Assembly (NCBI GenBank): GCA_020638905.1
Contig: JACKHP010000021.1
Coordinates: 13,116 to 77,115 of the forward strand
Source: Planctomycetota bacterium
GTDB lineage: Bacteria; Planctomycetota; B15-G4
DNA: 64,000 bases
Direction: 5' to 3'
The position numbers and the translations under genes were made by a program. Under the pieces are notes generated by a model. It was not told the DNA's origin. It searched no databases and was given only the letters and a program-made list of their open reading frames with translations. This document shows positions 35,593 through 43,618 of this stretch, in pieces. Every line of letters begins with the position of its first letter. Positions within the stretch are counted from its first letter, which is position 1.

Positions 35593-36648
35593 TCAGAGCT
35601 CGACGTCCTTGGCGTGCTTCTTGCACGCGGCCTTGGCGTCCTTGCAGTCGCCGCAGTTCGGATCGTAGCCGGGCAGCCCGGCGTCGATGATCTCCTGCGC
35701 GCGCTCCCGCGAGGCCTCGGCCAGGCGCGACTCGGGGAACTTCTTGATCGCGGCCTTGTACTGCTTGACCGCCTCGAGATAGTCGCGCTCCTTCTCGGCA
35801 TCGCGCGCCTTCTCGTAGATCGGACCGCCCTTGATCTCGTCGTCGTAGCCGTCCGTCGCCTTCAGCTCGGCGAGCCAGGTCCTGGCCTCCTCGCTGACGG
35901 GGAAGTCGGTCTTCGCCGACGTGACGGCCTCGATCGTCGAGACCGCCCGGAAGACCAGGCCGGCCTCGGCCTGCGCCTTCGCGCGTTCGACAGCCGCGAC
36001 CGCCTGCTCCTCGATGGCCGCCTGGAACTTCTGGCCCCACGCGAGCAGGTCCTCGTCCTTGCCGGCCTTGGCCACCTGCGCCAGGACGTCGTCGTACGCC
36101 GACCCGAGTTCGCCGTCGGTCAGCGACTGCCTGACCTTGTCGAGCTTCTTGGGGAAGAGCGCCGACTTGCGCGCCTCTTTCAGTGCATCGCCGAGCGCGC
36201 TCTCGACCGAGTAGGCCGAGCCCGCGTAGACGAGGTTGCCGTCGGGCGCGATCACGCCCGAGGTGGGGAACCCGCGCACGCCGAAGGCCTGCTCGAGTTC
36301 GTCGGTCTTCAAGATCGCGATCGGGTAGGTCGGGCGCACGCGCTCGAACCACGCATCGACCGTCGCTTCGTCTTCATCGGTCACGCCGATGACGACCAGG
36401 CCCTTCTTCGCCTCCTTCTCGAACTTCGAGGCGAGGGTCGGCACCTGGGCGTTGCAGGGGCCTCACCAGGTGCGGAACACCTCGACGAGGACCGCGCGCT
36501 CACGCAGATCGGCGAGCTGCAACGCGGGCGCGTTGTACCACTTCACCGCCTCGAGCTCGGGCGGCGGCAGACCGATGCGCTGGGCCGTGGCCGGCGGGGC
36601 GAGATACGCCACGACGACGAGGGCCAGCGCAGACAGGGTCAGGCGCAT
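35593..36648 (-). CDS. Thioredoxin/TlpA-like selenoprotein with in-frame UGA (W-Sec-G-P-C)
   Basis: Read through TGA 36463-36465, this is a 351-residue exported protein. A signal peptide (about 1-23, ATA-Q) is followed by LRERAVLVEVFRTW, then UGA as residue 62, then GPCNAQVPTLASKFE: exactly the WCGPC site of TlpA-type thioredoxins with the first Cys codon replaced by UGA. KKGLVVIGVTDED, GVRGFPTSGVIAPDGNLVY (cis-Pro loop) and later helical TPR-like repeats (about 215-330) follow; a C-terminal CGDCKDAKAACKK adds another possible redox pair. Frame, fold and codon use are continuous on both sides of the UGA. A sequencing error TGC to TGA cannot be excluded. Expected role: periplasmic thiol-disulfide exchange. 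A strong terminator follows. Confidence 0.85.
36411..36465 (-). promoter_or_regulatory. Recoded UGA codon and candidate bacterial SECIS hairpins
   Basis: The UGA is at 36465-36463 (minus). Directly after it, GGCCCCUG pairs with CAGGUGCC (one C-U mismatch) around the loop CAACGCC (36440-36462). A second hairpin (36411-36436) pairs CCUC and CUCG with CGAG and GAGG, leaving the loop AAGUU 37-41 bases after the UGA. Bacterial SECIS elements are short hairpins with a G in the apical loop a few turns downstream of UGA; both candidates have a loop G, and neither is a perfect consensus. Placement by eye only. Confidence 0.5.
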
Positions 36649-36855
36649 GGGGGACTCCTTTTCGGGATCGGTTCCGCGCGCGCCGGATGTCGGCGCCCAC
36701 GGCCATCGGGGCAGGATATCGCCTCCGACCTCCCGCGGGGAGACGCTCTTGCCCCCCGGGCCCCGGGCTGGAGTCGCCACGCGGCGGGGGATACCGTCGC
36801 CGGTTCGGGCCCACCCGGCCCGGTACGTCCTCATCCGAACCCGAAGGCACCCGAG

Positions 36856-38376
36856 ATGTTCACCCAGACCTGGCGCACCCACTGGGGCCTGGCCGGCGAC
36901 CCGTTCGCCTGCGAGGACGCCGACAAGGACCTCGTCCTCTCGCAGATCGCGCTCGGGGCCGTGCACTCGGGCTTCGACCGCGTCTTCGGCGATCCGCGCT
37001 CGCCCTCGCCGGGCATCGTGTTCGGCGAGAAGGGCAGCGGCAAGAGCGGCCTGCGGCTCATGATGAAGCGCCGGCTGGCCGAGCACGACGCGGCCCATCC
37101 CGACGCGCGGGTGTTCACGGTCGAGTACATCGACCTGAACCCGTTCATCGAGCAGGTGCACAAGACGGTGGCGCGCAAGGAGCGCGGCAAGGCCGCGGTG
37201 GCCGCCGTGGTCGGACGCTGGGAGATCGCCGACCACCTCGACGCGATCCTCTCGCTGGGCGTCACGCAGCTCGTCGACGGCATCCTGGCCGGTGGCGAGC
37301 GAGCGCTCGATCTCTCTCCCAAGCAGAAGCTCGACCTGCTGCTGCTCACGGGGACGTACTACCGCGCGACCCGGCGCACCGTCGGCGACGCGCTCGGCGG
37401 CCTGCGCCAGAAGCTGGGCGGCAGCATCCCCGGACAGGGCGGCGGGCTGGCCTTCCGGCGCTGGACGGCGACGATCGTCGGCGCGGCGCTGCTGCTCGCA
37501 CCGCAGCTCGTCGACACGATCGACGCGCTCGGCCGCGTGTCCGCGCTGCGCGACCACGCCGACTTCGTGACCGGACTCGGCGCGGCGCTGCTCGTCGGTC
37601 CGTGGCTGCTGCACCTCGTCCGCTCGCGGCTCGCGGCCAAGCACGCCGCGCACGTGGCGCGCTCGGTGCGCGTGCTGCCCGACGATCCGGCGCCGCTCGC
37701 GCACGTCCTCACGGGACTCTCGCGCGAGCTGCGCGGCGAGTTCGCGCTGCCCGACGGCACCGCCGAGGCACCGCGCTACGCGATGCTGCAGCGCTTCCTC
37801 GACCTGCTCGGCGCCTACGGCTACACGGGACTCTACGTGCTCGTCGACCGCGTCGACGAGCCCACGCTGCTCTCCGACAGCCCCGAGGGCATGCGCGAGT
37901 TCGTGGCGCGCATGCTCGACATCAAGCTGCTGCAGCTCCCGCGCCTGGCGCTCAAGCTCTTCCTGCCGATCGAGATGGAGAGCCTCTGGCACAGCGCGTC
38001 GCCCGAGCAGCTGCGGCGCATGCGGCTCGACAAGTCGAACCTCGTCCCCGAACTCAAGTGGACGGGACGCGAGCTGTACGAGATCGCGAACCAGCGCCTG
38101 CACGCATCCGTCGCCGCCGACTCCCCGGCGCGCGAGCTGTCCGACCTGTTCGCGCCCGACCTGCCGCTCGACGAGGTGCTCGAGACGCTCTCGACCCTGG
38201 CCACGCCGCGCTACGCGTTCGGCTTCCTCTCCGAGGTCTTCGTGCAGTACGTGAAGGACCTGCCCGACGCGCTGCCCGACGGCGACCCGCGCTGGCGCCT
38301 GCCGCGCTCGCACTTCGAGGTCGTGCGCGCCGGCTGGATCGACCGCACCGGCTTCCTGCGCCGCACGCTGAACTGA
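36856..38376 (+). CDS. P-loop ATPase with two membrane segments inserted in the NTPase region
   Basis: A 506-residue protein. The N-terminus (WRTHWGLAGDPFACEDADKD) is followed by Walker A FGEKGSGKSGLR (about 56-67). Two hydrophobic segments (about 205-226 and 236-256) separate this from a Walker B/acidic block YVLVDRVDEPT (about 328-338). A helical C-terminal half continues with FLPIEMESLW and a winged-helix-like end. The placement of a paired membrane insert between Walker A and B is the hallmark of KAP-type P-loop NTPases; an ORC/Cdc6-like AAA+ relation is an alternative. Function unknown; KAP proteins organise membrane complexes. Divergent from the selenoprotein gene. Confidence 0.75.
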   Translation: MFTQTWRTHWGLAGDPFACEDADKDLVLSQIALGAVHSGFDRVFGDPRSPSPGIVFGEKGSGKSGLRLMMKRRLAEHDAAHPDARVFTVEYIDLNPFIEQVHKTVARKERGKAAVAAVVGRWEIADHLDAILSLGVTQLVDGILAGGERALDLSPKQKLDLLLLTGTYYRATRRTVGDALGGLRQKLGGSIPGQGGGLAFRRWTATIVGAALLLAPQLVDTIDALGRVSALRDHADFVTGLGAALLVGPWLLHLVRSRLAAKHAAHVARSVRVLPDDPAPLAHVLTGLSRELRGEFALPDGTAEAPRYAMLQRFLDLLGAYGYTGLYVLVDRVDEPTLLSDSPEGMREFVARMLDIKLLQLPRLALKLFLPIEMESLWHSASPEQLRRMRLDKSNLVPELKWTGRELYEIANQRLHASVAADSPARELSDLFAPDLPLDEVLETLSTLATPRYAFGFLSEVFVQYVKDLPDALPDGDPRWRLPRSHFEVVRAGWIDRTGFLRRTLN

Positions 38377-38474
38377 GGCCGCCGACCGCTCGCCACGCTC
38401 GCGCCATCCCGCGCGAGGAGGGCGCGCGATAGGCTCGCGGGCTCCGGCCGAACCGTCCCGTGGGAGCCCGTCCA

Positions 38475-39542
38475 ATGAAGAGTCCGTCCGTCCTCGTCGG
38501 CACGCTGCTGAGCGCCGTGTCGCTCGCCGCGTCCGCCGCGTCGCAGCAGGCCCCCGCGCTGCCGGCCGTGCGCGAGAGTCCCGCGGCCAGCGTCACCCAG
38601 CGCATCGGCCTGACCGACGTGACCGTGAGCTACCACCGTCCCGGCGTGAAGGGACGCACGATCTTCGGCGGCCTCGTCCCGTACGGCGAACTCTGGCGCG
38701 CGGGCGCCAACGAGAACACGACCATCGCGTTCTCGCACGACGTGACGATCGAGGGCAAGCCGCTGGCGGCCGGCACCTACGGCCTGCACATGATCCCGCG
38801 CCCCGACCGCTGGACGATCGTGTTCAACGGCGACCACGAGTCGTGGGGCAGCTACTTCTACCGCGAGGAGGCCGACGCGCTGCGTGTCGACGTGACGCCG
38901 GAGGAGGCGCCGTCCACCGAGTGGCTGAGGTACGACTTCGACGACCTGACCGACAGCTCGGCCACGCTCTCGCTCGTGTGGGCCGAGACCGCGGTGCCGA
39001 TGCACATCGCCGTCGACACGAACGCGGTCATGCTGGCGTACATCGACGACGTGTACCTGCGCGGCCTGGCCGGGTTCTTCCCCGACGGCTACATGAACGC
39101 GGCGAACTGGTGCCTGCAGAAGGGCGTGGCGTTCGACAAGGCGCTGGCGTGGGTCGACACCGCGGCGCAGACCGCCGGCGGTGCGACGTTCGACATGCTG
39201 CGCACGCGCTCGCAGCTCTTCGAGGGCATGGGCAAGCCACGCGAGGCCGAGCAGGCGCTGCTGGCGGCGTTCGACGTGGCCACGTCGTCCGATCTCGCCG
39301 CCTACGGACGCCAGCTGTTGCGGCGCGGCGACGCCAAGGGCGCAGCCACGATCTTCGGCATGGACGCCGAGAAGCACCCCGACGCGTGGGACGCGCACGA
39401 CGGCCTCGGCACCGCGCTCGAACGGCTCGGCCAGAAGGAGGCCGCGGCCAAGAGCTACGCCCGCGCGCTCGAGCTCGTGCAGGATGCGACGCAGAAGGCG
39501 CGCATCGAAGCCTCGCTCCAGCGGGTCAGCACGCAAGGCTGA
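38475..39542 (+). CDS. Secreted DUF2911 protein with TPR-like C-terminus
   Basis: A 355-residue exported protein. Signal peptide about 1-23 (ASA-S). A DUF2911 domain (about 37-180) shows VTVSYHRPGVKGRTIFGGLV, PYGELWRAGANENTTIAFSH, LAAGTYGLHMIPRPDRWTIV and WGSYFYREEADALRV, all diagnostic. The C-terminal half is helical with TPR-like units (LLRRGDAKGAATIFGMDAEK, GLGTALERLGQKEAAAKSYA). Function of DUF2911 is unknown. ATG 38475 is preferred to 38460 because GGGAG lies at normal distance before it. Likely an extracytoplasmic protein. Confidence 0.9.
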   Translation: MKSPSVLVGTLLSAVSLAASAASQQAPALPAVRESPAASVTQRIGLTDVTVSYHRPGVKGRTIFGGLVPYGELWRAGANENTTIAFSHDVTIEGKPLAAGTYGLHMIPRPDRWTIVFNGDHESWGSYFYREEADALRVDVTPEEAPSTEWLRYDFDDLTDSSATLSLVWAETAVPMHIAVDTNAVMLAYIDDVYLRGLAGFFPDGYMNAANWCLQKGVAFDKALAWVDTAAQTAGGATFDMLRTRSQLFEGMGKPREAEQALLAAFDVATSSDLAAYGRQLLRRGDAKGAATIFGMDAEKHPDAWDAHDGLGTALERLGQKEAAAKSYARALELVQDATQKARIEASLQRVSTQG

Positions 39543-39682
39543 CGCGGGGCGCCGGGCGCGAGACGCCCGACCGCATCGCAGACGTCGACCCGGCGGGCGC
39601 GTTGGAACCGGACGCGTCCCGCCGGGTATCCTGCGCGGCTTCGGCCCGGGGTCCACGGGCCGTCTCCCGCGGAGAGCTGACG

Positions 39683-40378
39683 ATGCGTCCCACGATCCGA
39701 CTCGCGTTCACGATCGCCCTCGCCGTGCTGCCCGTGGCCGCCTGCGGCGGTGGCCCGCAGGACGACGGTCACGACGAGCTCGACCCGGCGATCGCGATGC
39801 TCGACGCCTTCGCCGCGACGCAGAACATCGGTCCGGTCAAGGCCGCCGGCGGACAGTGGCGCACGAACCTCGCCAAGCCGCCGCAGGCCGAGTTCACCCC
39901 GGGCACCGACTACTTCTGGAACCTCGAGACGAGCGAGGGACCGATCAAGATCAAGTTCATGCCGCAGGTCGCACCGATGCACGTGAGCAGCGCGATCTAC
40001 CTCACGCGCCTGGGCTTCTACGACGGGCTCACCTTCCACCGCAACGTGCGCGGCTTCATGGCGCAGGGCGGGTGCCCCCGCGGAGACGGCACGGGGAACC
40101 CCGGGTACAAGTTCGCCGGCGAGTTCGACCCCGACGTGCGCCACGACCGGCGCGGCCTGCTCAGCACGGCGAACAGCGGTCCCGGCACCGATTCGTGCCA
40201 GTTCTTCCTGACCTACGGTCCGAGCCCGAGCCTCAACGGCAAGTACACGATCTACGGCGAGATCGTCGAGGGCATGGACACGCTCGACAAGATCGAGGCC
40301 AAGGGCACGCCGAAGGACGGCATGAAGCCCGGCAAGGTCACCATCGACCGGGCCACGATCAGCGTCGCGAAGAGCTGA
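39683..40378 (+). CDS. Lipoprotein cyclophilin-type peptidyl-prolyl isomerase
   Basis: A 231-residue protein with a lipoprotein signal (ALAVLPVAAC; Cys 21) and a 60-residue linker before a cyclophilin domain: IKIKFMPQVAPMHVSSAIYL, FYDGLTFHRNVRGFMAQGG (catalytic Arg of FHR), GLLSTANSGPGTDSCQFFLT, NGKYTIYGEIVEGMDTLDKI. It is exported and anchored, so it probably helps fold envelope proteins. It is paralogous to the cytoplasmic gene 121 bases downstream, including the pre-domain helix. Ribosome site GGAGAG before ATG 39683. Confidence 0.92.
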   Translation: MRPTIRLAFTIALAVLPVAACGGGPQDDGHDELDPAIAMLDAFAATQNIGPVKAAGGQWRTNLAKPPQAEFTPGTDYFWNLETSEGPIKIKFMPQVAPMHVSSAIYLTRLGFYDGLTFHRNVRGFMAQGGCPRGDGTGNPGYKFAGEFDPDVRHDRRGLLSTANSGPGTDSCQFFLTYGPSPSLNGKYTIYGEIVEGMDTLDKIEAKGTPKDGMKPGKVTIDRATISVAKS

Positions 40379-40499
40379 CCCGCGCGACGCGCGCCGAGCG
40401 CGGCGCGTGTCGCACCCGCCGCGTGACGCTCGCGCCCCACCTTCAGTTTCCATCGGCGCGTCGTCGCGACGGCGCGCGTCCCCTGACGAGAGGTAGACC

Positions 40500-41099
<600 letters not shown>

Positions 41100-41104
41100 G
41101 CGCG

Positions 41105-41127
41105 GGCGTCGGGCGGCTCCCGACGCC
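41105..41127 (+). terminator. Terminator hairpin after the cytoplasmic cyclophilin gene
   Basis: GGCGTCGGG (41105-41113) pairs perfectly with CCCGACGCC (41119-41127) around the loop CGGCT, 5 bases beyond the stop codon. No U tract. Confidence 0.6.
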
Positions 41128-41210
41128 ACGCTGGACGCGCACCTCGGGCTGCTAGACTTCGCCCTTCCCCGCGGGGTCGGGGCGCCGATCGGCGCCCGAG
41201 GAGGTCTCCC

Positions 41211-42929
41211 ATGTCATCCGTCCGCACGCGCGCGTCCGCGTTCCTGCTGTCCCTCGCCTGCCTCGCGTCCGCCGCGTCGGCCGGCACGTCGATCGAGAAG
41301 ACCTTCCGTGCCGCCGCGAAGGCCGCGCAGAAGGCCGTGCGCGCCGAGGTGAAGGCCTCGCTCGCGACGGCGAAGGCGTCGCTGACCGACGCGTTCGTCA
41401 CGTTCGAGGACGACGAGGAGATCATCCCCGCGCTCGAGTCGGCCACCGGCGCGGTGGCGATCGCGGCGGCCGCCAACGCGACGGCGGCGCGCACCGCGGC
41501 GACCACGCTCTCCGCCGACGGCGCGACGCTGCTGCTCGACTTCGCGGGACAGGTCCCGGCCGACTTCCTCGACGGCGGCCGCGGGACGTGGGACCAGTTC
41601 AAGACCCGCACCGAGACCACGCTCGCGAAGGCCGACGCCCAGCTCGCCAAGCGCTACTCGCGCTTCGTACGCGCCGTGACGAAGCTCGCCCTGAAGAGCG
41701 GCTACGATCCCGACGTGCGCTACGAGGTGCGCGGGCACGACGACCTGCTGCGCGACGTCGTCGGTCCCGTGCTGACGGGCGGCGGACCGCCCCTGGCGGC
41801 CTTGACCCAGCGTGCGCAGATCGTCGTCGACGCGCGCTTCCTCACCGTCGACGACGACCTGATCACCACGATCGGCGTCGACTTCCGCGGCGTGGGCGAC
41901 GCGGTCCTCGACGTGACCGATGCCGACGGCAACACCGCTTCGATCTCGGGTCTCGACGCCGACGGGTTCGGCACGCTGCGCGCGACGCTGCAGCTCACGT
42001 CGGGCGTGGCCGGTCCCGTCACCACGGTGCTGACCGACGGCGACGAGAGCGAGCTCGATGTCGTGCGCGGCAGCGCGCCCACGCGCGCCGAGGCATCCAA
42101 GGACCTGCTCAAGGACTTCCGCGCCAGCCTCAAGCAGGAGTTCTCGTTCGGGAAGAAGCAGCTCGCCCAGGACAGCAAGGCCCTGGCGCAGAGCCTCGCG
42201 CAGGTGAAGAAGGCCCGTGCCGCGGGCGATCAGACCACGGCCGAGGCGGTCCAGGCCGGCATCGCGGCGTATCGCCAGCAGCTCGGCACCGACTGCTTCT
42301 GGATGGACGAGGTGCGCCAGAATCCCGTCGACGGCGTGTCCCAGGCGATCTCGGACGCCGCGGGCGGCGACGTCGACGTGCCCGCGCGCTTCATGCCCGA
42401 CGGCGCCGGTGAGGACACCCGGTTCATCGCGGCGCTCGACAAGGCCATCTCGAAGGCGGTGACGAAGCGCGGGCGGCTCTTCGATTCGTTCCTGAAGGCC
42501 GTCGGCAAGCAGGCCGAGAAGGACGGCGAGACGTTCGCGTCGAGCCTCGTGCTCCAGCCCTACCGGCGGCTGCCCGCGCCCGTGATCGACGTGAACGCCG
42601 GCGTCACCGCGATCAAGTCCGACCCGCAGACCCTCGTGGGTGCGGTCGTGCGCATCGAGGGCGAGGGGACGGACATCCTCGGTCTCTTCGCCGGCATCGC
42701 CAAGGACGGCCTGCTGTCCTCGACCGACAGCTACCTCGAGGAATCGCAAGGCGACCTGTTCGCGCCGGAGAACGTGGTCGAGGTCTCGGGCGCGTTCAAG
42801 AGCACCTTCCCGTCGCTGGCCGACGTGCCCGTGCTGGGCTGGCTGTTCCACACCACGAACAACCTGCGCGAGCGCGACGACGTGATCGTGCTCGTGACGC
42901 CGACGGTGATCCAGGCCGTCGAGATGTGA
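41211..42929 (+). CDS. Secreted secretin-like chimeric protein
   Basis: A 572-residue exported protein (signal about 1-24, ASA-G). Residues 25-190 are Ala/Lys-rich and helical. Around 200-230 is RAQIVVDARFLTVDDDLITT followed by IGVDFRGVG, which resembles the start of the GspD/PilQ secretin domain (VxVEARFVEV..xxxIGVDF). The last ~50 residues, with FPSLADVPVLGWLFHTTNNL then ERDDVIVLVTPTVIQ, match the secretin C-terminus (VPxLGxIPxLGxLF, LLIFITPxII). The ~300 residues between are helical and unlike the secretin barrel. No other type II/IV secretion genes are adjacent. Either a diverged secretin or a protein that borrowed its ends. A good ribosome site (GAGGAGG) precedes ATG 41211. Confidence 0.7.
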   Translation: MSSVRTRASAFLLSLACLASAASAGTSIEKTFRAAAKAAQKAVRAEVKASLATAKASLTDAFVTFEDDEEIIPALESATGAVAIAAAANATAARTAATTLSADGATLLLDFAGQVPADFLDGGRGTWDQFKTRTETTLAKADAQLAKRYSRFVRAVTKLALKSGYDPDVRYEVRGHDDLLRDVVGPVLTGGGPPLAALTQRAQIVVDARFLTVDDDLITTIGVDFRGVGDAVLDVTDADGNTASISGLDADGFGTLRATLQLTSGVAGPVTTVLTDGDESELDVVRGSAPTRAEASKDLLKDFRASLKQEFSFGKKQLAQDSKALAQSLAQVKKARAAGDQTTAEAVQAGIAAYRQQLGTDCFWMDEVRQNPVDGVSQAISDAAGGDVDVPARFMPDGAGEDTRFIAALDKAISKAVTKRGRLFDSFLKAVGKQAEKDGETFASSLVLQPYRRLPAPVIDVNAGVTAIKSDPQTLVGAVVRIEGEGTDILGLFAGIAKDGLLSSTDSYLEESQGDLFAPENVVEVSGAFKSTFPSLADVPVLGWLFHTTNNLRERDDVIVLVTPTVIQAVEM

Positions 42930-43091
42930 CGGCGCCGCGTCCGCGCGGCGCGGGACGGTCACCGTCTCGCCCACGACGGACGGCGGTCTCGTGGCGCTTC
43001 GCCGACGCCACACCACGGCGCGCGCGATCGCCGGTAGGATCGCGGACCCAGGGCGCGGAGGCCCCGCGCCCGTCCACCGGAGGAGGAATCC

Positions 43092-43541
43092 ATGCGCAAG
43101 CTGCTCATGCTCGGTGCCGTGCTGCTGGCCTGCTTCGTCGTCGTGCCCCACGTCGACGCCCACCCGTTCTGCTACGACCAGACCGACAAGCTGATCGTGA
43201 AGCTCAAGAAGGTCGACCTCACCACCGAGCAGCTCAAGGACGTCTTCCAGTACCAGAAGGAACAGCGCGCCCTGATCGCCGCCTGCCACGAGGACGGCCG
43301 CGGGTGCGCGGTGCACGAGAAGGCCGAGCTCGACTTCCAGAAGCGCTCGATCGGCGTGCTCACCGACGACCAGTTCCAGAAGTTCGCCGGACGCGAGCGC
43401 ACCGAAGAAGAACAGCTCCGCTACGACAACTACCTGCTGAAGAAGGAGGTCGAGCGGCTGAACGCCGAGCTGGCCGCCATGAAGCAGCAGATGGCCGAGA
43501 TCAAGGCCGCCCTCGTGCAGCAGAAGGTCGGCACGCGCTGA
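43092..43541 (+). CDS. Small secreted coiled-coil protein
   Basis: A 149-residue protein with a signal peptide (about 1-23, VDA-H). The mature N-terminus HPFCYDQTDKLIVKLKKVDL contains one Cys, with another pair in ACHEDGRGC. The central part is helical (EQLKDVFQYQKEQRALIAAC), and the last ~45 residues form a heptad-like coiled coil (LLKKEVERLNAELAAMKQQM). No family is recognised. A strong ribosome site, GGAGGAGG, precedes ATG 43092. It may oligomerise in the periplasm. Confidence 0.8.
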   Translation: MRKLLMLGAVLLACFVVVPHVDAHPFCYDQTDKLIVKLKKVDLTTEQLKDVFQYQKEQRALIAACHEDGRGCAVHEKAELDFQKRSIGVLTDDQFQKFAGRERTEEEQLRYDNYLLKKEVERLNAELAAMKQQMAEIKAALVQQKVGTR

Positions 43542-43569
43542 GTCGCGCGCAGACCGCTTCCGCCGTACG

Positions 43570-43611
43570 GACGAGCGCGACGTCGGGACGACCCCCGGCG
43601 CCGCGCTCGTC
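43570..43611 (+). terminator. Terminator-like hairpin after the small secreted coiled-coil gene
   Basis: GACGAGCGCG (43570-43579) pairs with CGCGCTCGTC (43602-43611); the 22-base loop can form a further small G/C stem. It is followed by GTCTTCGG, the same tail as at the hairpin at 1362-1400. Confidence 0.5.
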
Positions 43612-43618
43612 GTCTTCG

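Noticed and set aside
36463..36465. The UGA as a simple nonsense mutation making a pseudogene
   Set aside because: The codon falls exactly on the first Cys of the thioredoxin motif, both sides are conserved, and a signal peptide and terminator frame the gene; a random nonsense mutation at that codon is much less likely. A base-call error remains possible and is listed as a refuting test.
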